Shown: in pieces, positions 5,901 through 8,721 of the stretch | How the letters are laid out: every line of letters starts with the position of its first letter | Position numbering within the stretch: the first letter of the stretch is position 1 | NCBI GenBank assembly: GCA_003558415.1 | Contig: PWLT01000476.1 | Coordinates: forward strand, 1 to 8,721 | Length of the DNA stretch: 8,721 nt | Reading direction: 5' to 3' | From: Hyphomicrobiales bacterium | Lineage (GTDB): Bacteria; Pseudomonadota; Alphaproteobacteria; Rhodobacterales; Rhodobacteraceae | Notes under the pieces: model-generated | The model's input: the letters and a program-made list of their open reading frames with translations, nothing else | Database searches by the model: none | What the model was told of the DNA's origin: nothing | Program-made: the position numbers and the translations under genes

Positions 5901-6509
5901 ATGCAAGCGACCGACGACGCCCTCATCGTGATCGACGTTCAGAACGATTTCTGCCCCGGCGGCGCGCTTGCCGTGGAGGATGGCGACGCAATCGTTGCGG
6001 GCATCAACGCGCTGATGGAGGAGTTCGCGGTGGTGGTGCTCACCCAGGACTGGCACCCCCCGCGCCATTCCTCCTTTGCCAGCGAACACCCCGGCAAGTC
6101 CCCCTTCGAGACGGTCGAGATGCCCTATGGCACGCAGGTGCTCTGGCCCGATCATTGCGTGCAGGGCAGCCACGGCGCCGCGTTCCACCCCGATCTGCAC
6201 ACCGATCCCGCGCATCTGATCATCCGCAAGGGGCACCGCCGCGCCATCGACAGCTATTCGGCCTTTTTCGAGAATGACCACAGCACGCCCACGGGGCTGG
6301 AGGGATATCTGCGCACGCTGGGGGTGGAGCGGCTCACGATGGTGGGTCTGGCGACCGATTTCTGCGTGCAGTTCTCGGCGCGCGACGCAGCCAAGCTGGG
6401 CTTTGCGGTCACCTTGCGCGAGTCGCTGTGCCGGGGCATAGACCTTGACGGCTCCCTCGCCGCCGCGCGGGCGGCGATGCGCGACGCGGGCGTCGCGCTC
6501 GCGGATTGA
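5901..6509 (+). CDS. pncA: Nicotinamidase (nicotinamide deamidase)
   Basis: PncA hydrolyses nicotinamide to nicotinate and ammonia in the cytoplasm, the first step of NAD salvage in bacteria. The 202-residue protein is full length for the isochorismatase-like fold. The catalytic triad is visible: D12 in [13 protein letters not shown]110 in IIRKGH and nucleophile C155 in [12 protein letters not shown]. Metal ligands are D50, H52 and H56 in TQDWHPPRH, and H85 in [10 protein letters not shown] chose the ATG at 5901, with GGAGG at 5891-5895, over a TTG at 5880, which has its own purine-rich upstream sequence but adds seven residues before the family start. pncB follows 34 bases downstream, so the two salvage steps are encoded together. 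Nothing is missing. Confidence 0.95.
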   Translation: MQATDDALIVIDVQNDFCPGGALAVEDGDAIVAGINALMEEFAVVVLTQDWHPPRHSSFASEHPGKSPFETVEMPYGTQVLWPDHCVQGSHGAAFHPDLHTDPAHLIIRKGHRRAIDSYSAFFENDHSTPTGLEGYLRTLGVERLTMVGLATDFCVQFSARDAAKLGFAVTLRESLCRGIDLDGSLAAARAAMRDAGVALAD

Positions 6510-6526
6510 GCCGTTCGGCGAGCGGC

Positions 6527-6536
6527 AAGGAGAGGG
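6527..6536 (+). promoter_or_regulatory. Ribosome binding site fixing the pncB TTG start
   Basis: AAGGAGAGGG lies just upstream of the TTG at 6544, with GAGGG ending 7 bases away. No ATG or GTG at the expected family N-terminus competes; the frame is open further upstream into pncA, but those starts would overlap pncA and give non-family sequence. Confidence 0.7.
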
Positions 6537-6543
6537 CAGGCAC

Positions 6544-7836
6544 TTGGTCGATATCGCAACGCGCGTCTACAATCACAAATGGAAGATCGACCCGATCGTG
6601 CGGTCGCTCATCGATACCGATTTCTACAAGCTGCTGATGTGTCAGTCGGTGTTTCGCAACAAGCCCGACACCAATGTCACCTTCAGCCTGATCAACCGCA
6701 CGACATCGGTGCCGCTGGCCCAACTGGTCGACGAGGGAGAGCTGCGCGAACAGCTCGACCATATCCGCTCGCTGTCGCTCTCGCGCGGTGAGTCGACCTT
6801 TCTGCGCGGCAACACGTTCTACGGCAAGCGGCAGATGTTCCGCCCCGATTTCATGGAGTGGTTCGAGCAGCTGCGCCTGCCGCCCTATCATCTGGAACGC
6901 CGCGGCGATCAGTACGAGCTGACCTTCGAGGGGCGCTGGCCCGAGGTGATGCTGTGGGAGATTCCCGCGCTTGCCGTGCTGATGGAGCTGCGTTCGCGCG
7001 CCGTGCTCAATGGGATGGGGCGCTTCGAGCTTCAGGTGCTCTATGCCCGCGCCATGACGCGCGTGTGGGAAAAGGTCGAGCGCCTGCGCGCGCTCGATGA
7101 GCTCAAGCTTGCCGATTTCGGCACGCGGCGGCGTCATTCCTTCATGTGGCAGGACTGGTGCGTGCAGGCGCTCATCGAAGGGTTGGGCGAGAAATTCGTG
7201 GGCACCTCCAACTGCCTGATCGCCAAGCGCCGCGAGGTCGAGGCGATCGGCACCAACGCGCATGAATTGCCCATGGTCTATGCCGCGCTCGCCGATACCG
7301 ACGAGGAGCTGGCCGACGCCCCCTACAAGGTGCTCTCCGACTGGCACGAGGAACACAGCGGCAATCTGCGCATCATCCTGCCCGACACATTCGGCACCGA
7401 ATCCTTTCTGGCCAACGCGCCCGACTGGCTGGCGGGCTGGACCGGCATCCGCGTCGATTCGGGCGATCCGGCGAAGGGGGCGGAGATCGCGATTCGCTGG
7501 TGGAAGGAGCGCGGCGAGGACCCGCGAGAGAAGCTGATCATCTTCTCCGACGGGCTGGATGTGGAGCGCATCGAGGAGCTTTATCACCGCTTTGTCGGGC
7601 GGGTGAAGGTCAGCTTCGGCTGGGGCACGCTGCTGACCAACGATTTCCGCGGGCTGGTGCCCGGCGACCGGCTGGCGCCATTCAGCCTGGTGTGCAAGGC
7701 CTCGGCGGCGGAGGGGCGCTCGACCGTCAAGCTGTCGGACAACCCCAAGAAGGCGATGGGCCCGAAGGAGGAGGTCGAGCGCTACAAGCGCGTTTTCGGC
7801 GTGGGCGCGCAGGAGGCGATGGAGGTCGTGGTCTGA
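6544..7836 (+). CDS. pncB: Nicotinate phosphoribosyltransferase (TTG start)
   Basis: PncB makes nicotinate mononucleotide from nicotinate and PRPP, coupled to ATP hydrolysis, and so uses the product of PncA in the Preiss-Handler route to NAD. The 430-residue protein is of the proteobacterial PncB length. Motifs in order: TDFYKLLM at 25-32, [10 protein letters not shown] at 191-200, TSNCL at 221-225, GTNAHE with H240 (the likely phosphorylated His of the family), IRVDSGDP at 302-309, FSDGLDV at 334-340 (phosphate-binding barrel region) and [11 protein letters not shown] at 357-367. The TTG at 6544 gives the expected N-terminus ([18 protein letters not shown]), while the longer open frame to 6445 runs inside pncA. 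The gene ends 25 bases from the convergent phosphate-transporter stop, with no clear terminator between them. Confidence 0.95.
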   Translation: MVDIATRVYNHKWKIDPIVRSLIDTDFYKLLMCQSVFRNKPDTNVTFSLINRTTSVPLAQLVDEGELREQLDHIRSLSLSRGESTFLRGNTFYGKRQMFRPDFMEWFEQLRLPPYHLERRGDQYELTFEGRWPEVMLWEIPALAVLMELRSRAVLNGMGRFELQVLYARAMTRVWEKVERLRALDELKLADFGTRRRHSFMWQDWCVQALIEGLGEKFVGTSNCLIAKRREVEAIGTNAHELPMVYAALADTDEELADAPYKVLSDWHEEHSGNLRIILPDTFGTESFLANAPDWLAGWTGIRVDSGDPAKGAEIAIRWWKERGEDPREKLIIFSDGLDVERIEELYHRFVGRVKVSFGWGTLLTNDFRGLVPGDRLAPFSLVCKASAAEGRSTVKLSDNPKKAMGPKEEVERYKRVFGVGAQEAMEVVV

Positions 7837-7861
7837 GTAGAGGCCCGACGTCTCGCGGCGC

Positions 7862-8721
7862 TTACAGCGTAATCAGGTTCAGCGCCAGGAACACCCCGGC
7901 CGACAGCGCCGCCGCCGCGGGAACGGTGATCACCCAAGCGGCGAGGATGGTCAGGAAATGCGAGCGCCGCACCAGCTTGCGCCGCGTGCGTTCCTCCAGC
8001 GGCAGCTTGCCGCCATTGCGTTCCTTGCGCAGCACGTTTTCCGCGTACCACTCGCGGAAAAAGCCCACGCCAAAGATGCCGCCGATGGCGATATGGGTGG
8101 AGCTGACAGGCAGGCCCAGCCATGAGGCGATGATCACCGTGATCGCGGCGGCCAGCGCCACGCACCAGGCGCGCATGGCGTTGAGCTTGGTGATCTCGTC
8201 GCCGACCATGCGGATGAGCTTGGGCCCGAACAGGATCAGCCCGACCGACAGGCCGAAGGCGCCGATCATCATCACCCATAGCGGGATGGTCACCGCCTCG
8301 TCGGTGGCCGCGCCGTCGCCCACGGCCTGTACGATCGCGGCGACCGGCCCCACGGCATTGGCCACGTCATTGGCCCCGTGCGCGAAGGACAACAGCCCCG
8401 CCGAAAGCACCAGCGGGATCGAGAAGAGCACCTTGAGCGACTTGTTGCGGTTCTCCAGCCCCTGTGACTGACGCCGGATCACCGGGCGCATCAACAGCGT
8501 GATCACCACGGCCACGCCGATCCCGATCAGCATCGCGGTGCCCAGATCGACGCTGACGATTCGCTCCAGCCCCTTGATGGAGAGGTAGACCGCGAAGGTG
8601 CCGGCCATGATCCCGATGAGCACCGGCACCCAGACACGCGCGGCGGCGATCTTGTCGGGCACATAGATGATCCGCGCGTTGATGAAGGCCAGAAACGACG
8701 CCGCGATCACGCCGCCCATCA
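7862..8721 (-). CDS. Inorganic phosphate transporter, PiT family, C-terminal part (5' end outside window)
   Basis: PiT proteins are inner-membrane, proton- or cation-coupled, low-affinity phosphate transporters. About 286 residues of the C-terminal portion are visible and the frame runs off the right edge, so the true start lies beyond 8721. The visible part has several hydrophobic helices, the PiT signature GANDVANA (about 115-122 from the edge) preceded by SFAH, the SSTH motif after GLPV (about 206-209) and a C-terminal helix with WVITVPAAA, all typical of the second half of the family's repeated fold. A charged segment (FREWYAENVLRKERNGGKLPLEERTRRKLV) separates the last helices. Whether it is E. 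coli PitA-like or the longer marine type cannot be told from this half. It converges on pncB and is the only gene of its operon in the window. Confidence 0.92.
   Translation of the reverse strand, partial: MGGVIAASFLAFINARIIYVPDKIAAARVWVPVLIGIMAGTFAVYLSIKGLERIVSVDLGTAMLIGIGVAVVITLLMRPVIRRQSQGLENRNKSLKVLFSIPLVLSAGLLSFAHGANDVANAVGPVAAIVQAVGDGAATDEAVTIPLWVMMIGAFGLSVGLILFGPKLIRMVGDEITKLNAMRAWCVALAAAITVIIASWLGLPVSSTHIAIGGIFGVGFFREWYAENVLRKERNGGKLPLEERTRRKLVRRSHFLTILAAWVITVPAAAALSAGVFLALNLITL

Noticed and set aside
6409..7587. Minus-strand open frame of 392 codons opposite pncB
   Set aside because: pncB carries full family motifs on the plus strand; the antisense frame shows none and runs across the pncA-pncB junction.
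7837..7861. Possible terminator between convergent pncB and the phosphate transporter gene
   Set aside because: The 25-base gap has no stem longer than a few bases and no T-run, so a terminator cannot be supported.
1..8721. CRISPR arrays, tRNA or rRNA genes, insertion sequences, phage or defence genes
   Set aside because: I looked for regular repeats, tRNA-like cloverleafs, terminal inverted repeats and transposase, nuclease or toxin-like proteins, and saw none; the gaps are short and the genes are core metabolism.

Overview
The window is a GC-rich chromosomal segment of an alphaproteobacterium, almost certainly from the Rhodobacteraceae (Roseobacter/Rhodobacter group). The main support is the petABC operon: the cytochrome b heme ligands, quinone-site residues and PEWY motif fall at the same residue numbers as in Rhodobacter capsulatus. 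The Rieske, nicotinate phosphoribosyltransferase and purine proteins also resemble members of that family. This assignment is from recalled family features, not from a search.

Layout, left to right. (1) 1-504, plus: the 3' end of an aldehyde-dehydrogenase-superfamily gene that stops before the region where a catalytic cysteine would lie. (2) 607-1625, plus: purC and purS, two steps of de novo purine synthesis, behind a plausible sigma-70-type promoter at 528-556; the usual partner purQ does not follow. (3) 1626-1895: a non-coding spacer with hairpins and an intrinsic terminator for the opposite strand. (4) 4650-1896, minus: petA, petB and petC (Rieske protein, cytochrome b, cytochrome c1), a complete cytochrome bc1 operon read right to left. 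(5) 4651-4850: the pet upstream region, holding overlapping CCAAT/ATTGG palindromes and a strong hairpin. (6) 5753-4851, minus: a small one-helix membrane protein of unknown function followed by a YibF-like glutathione S-transferase. (7) 5754-5900: a divergent promoter region. (8) 5901-7836, plus: pncA and pncB, consecutive steps of NAD salvage. (9) 7862 to the right edge, minus: the C-terminal part of a PiT-family inorganic phosphate transporter.

The functions are core metabolism: purine synthesis, respiratory electron transfer, NAD recycling and phosphate uptake. No mobile element, phage gene, CRISPR array, toxin-antitoxin pair or defence system is visible, and I found no candidate for a new multi-gene system. 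The observations worth a second look are small: the truncated ALDH-like gene, the separation of purCS from purQ, a cytochrome c1 without the disulfide-bearing loop known from Rhodobacter, the structured pet upstream region, and the uncharacterised 94-residue membrane protein.

Start codons needed correction in several places. petA most likely starts at a GTG (4650), pncB at a TTG (6544), pncA at ATG 5901, the small membrane protein at ATG 5753 and petC at ATG 2696. Each choice rests on a Shine-Dalgarno sequence and family N-termini.
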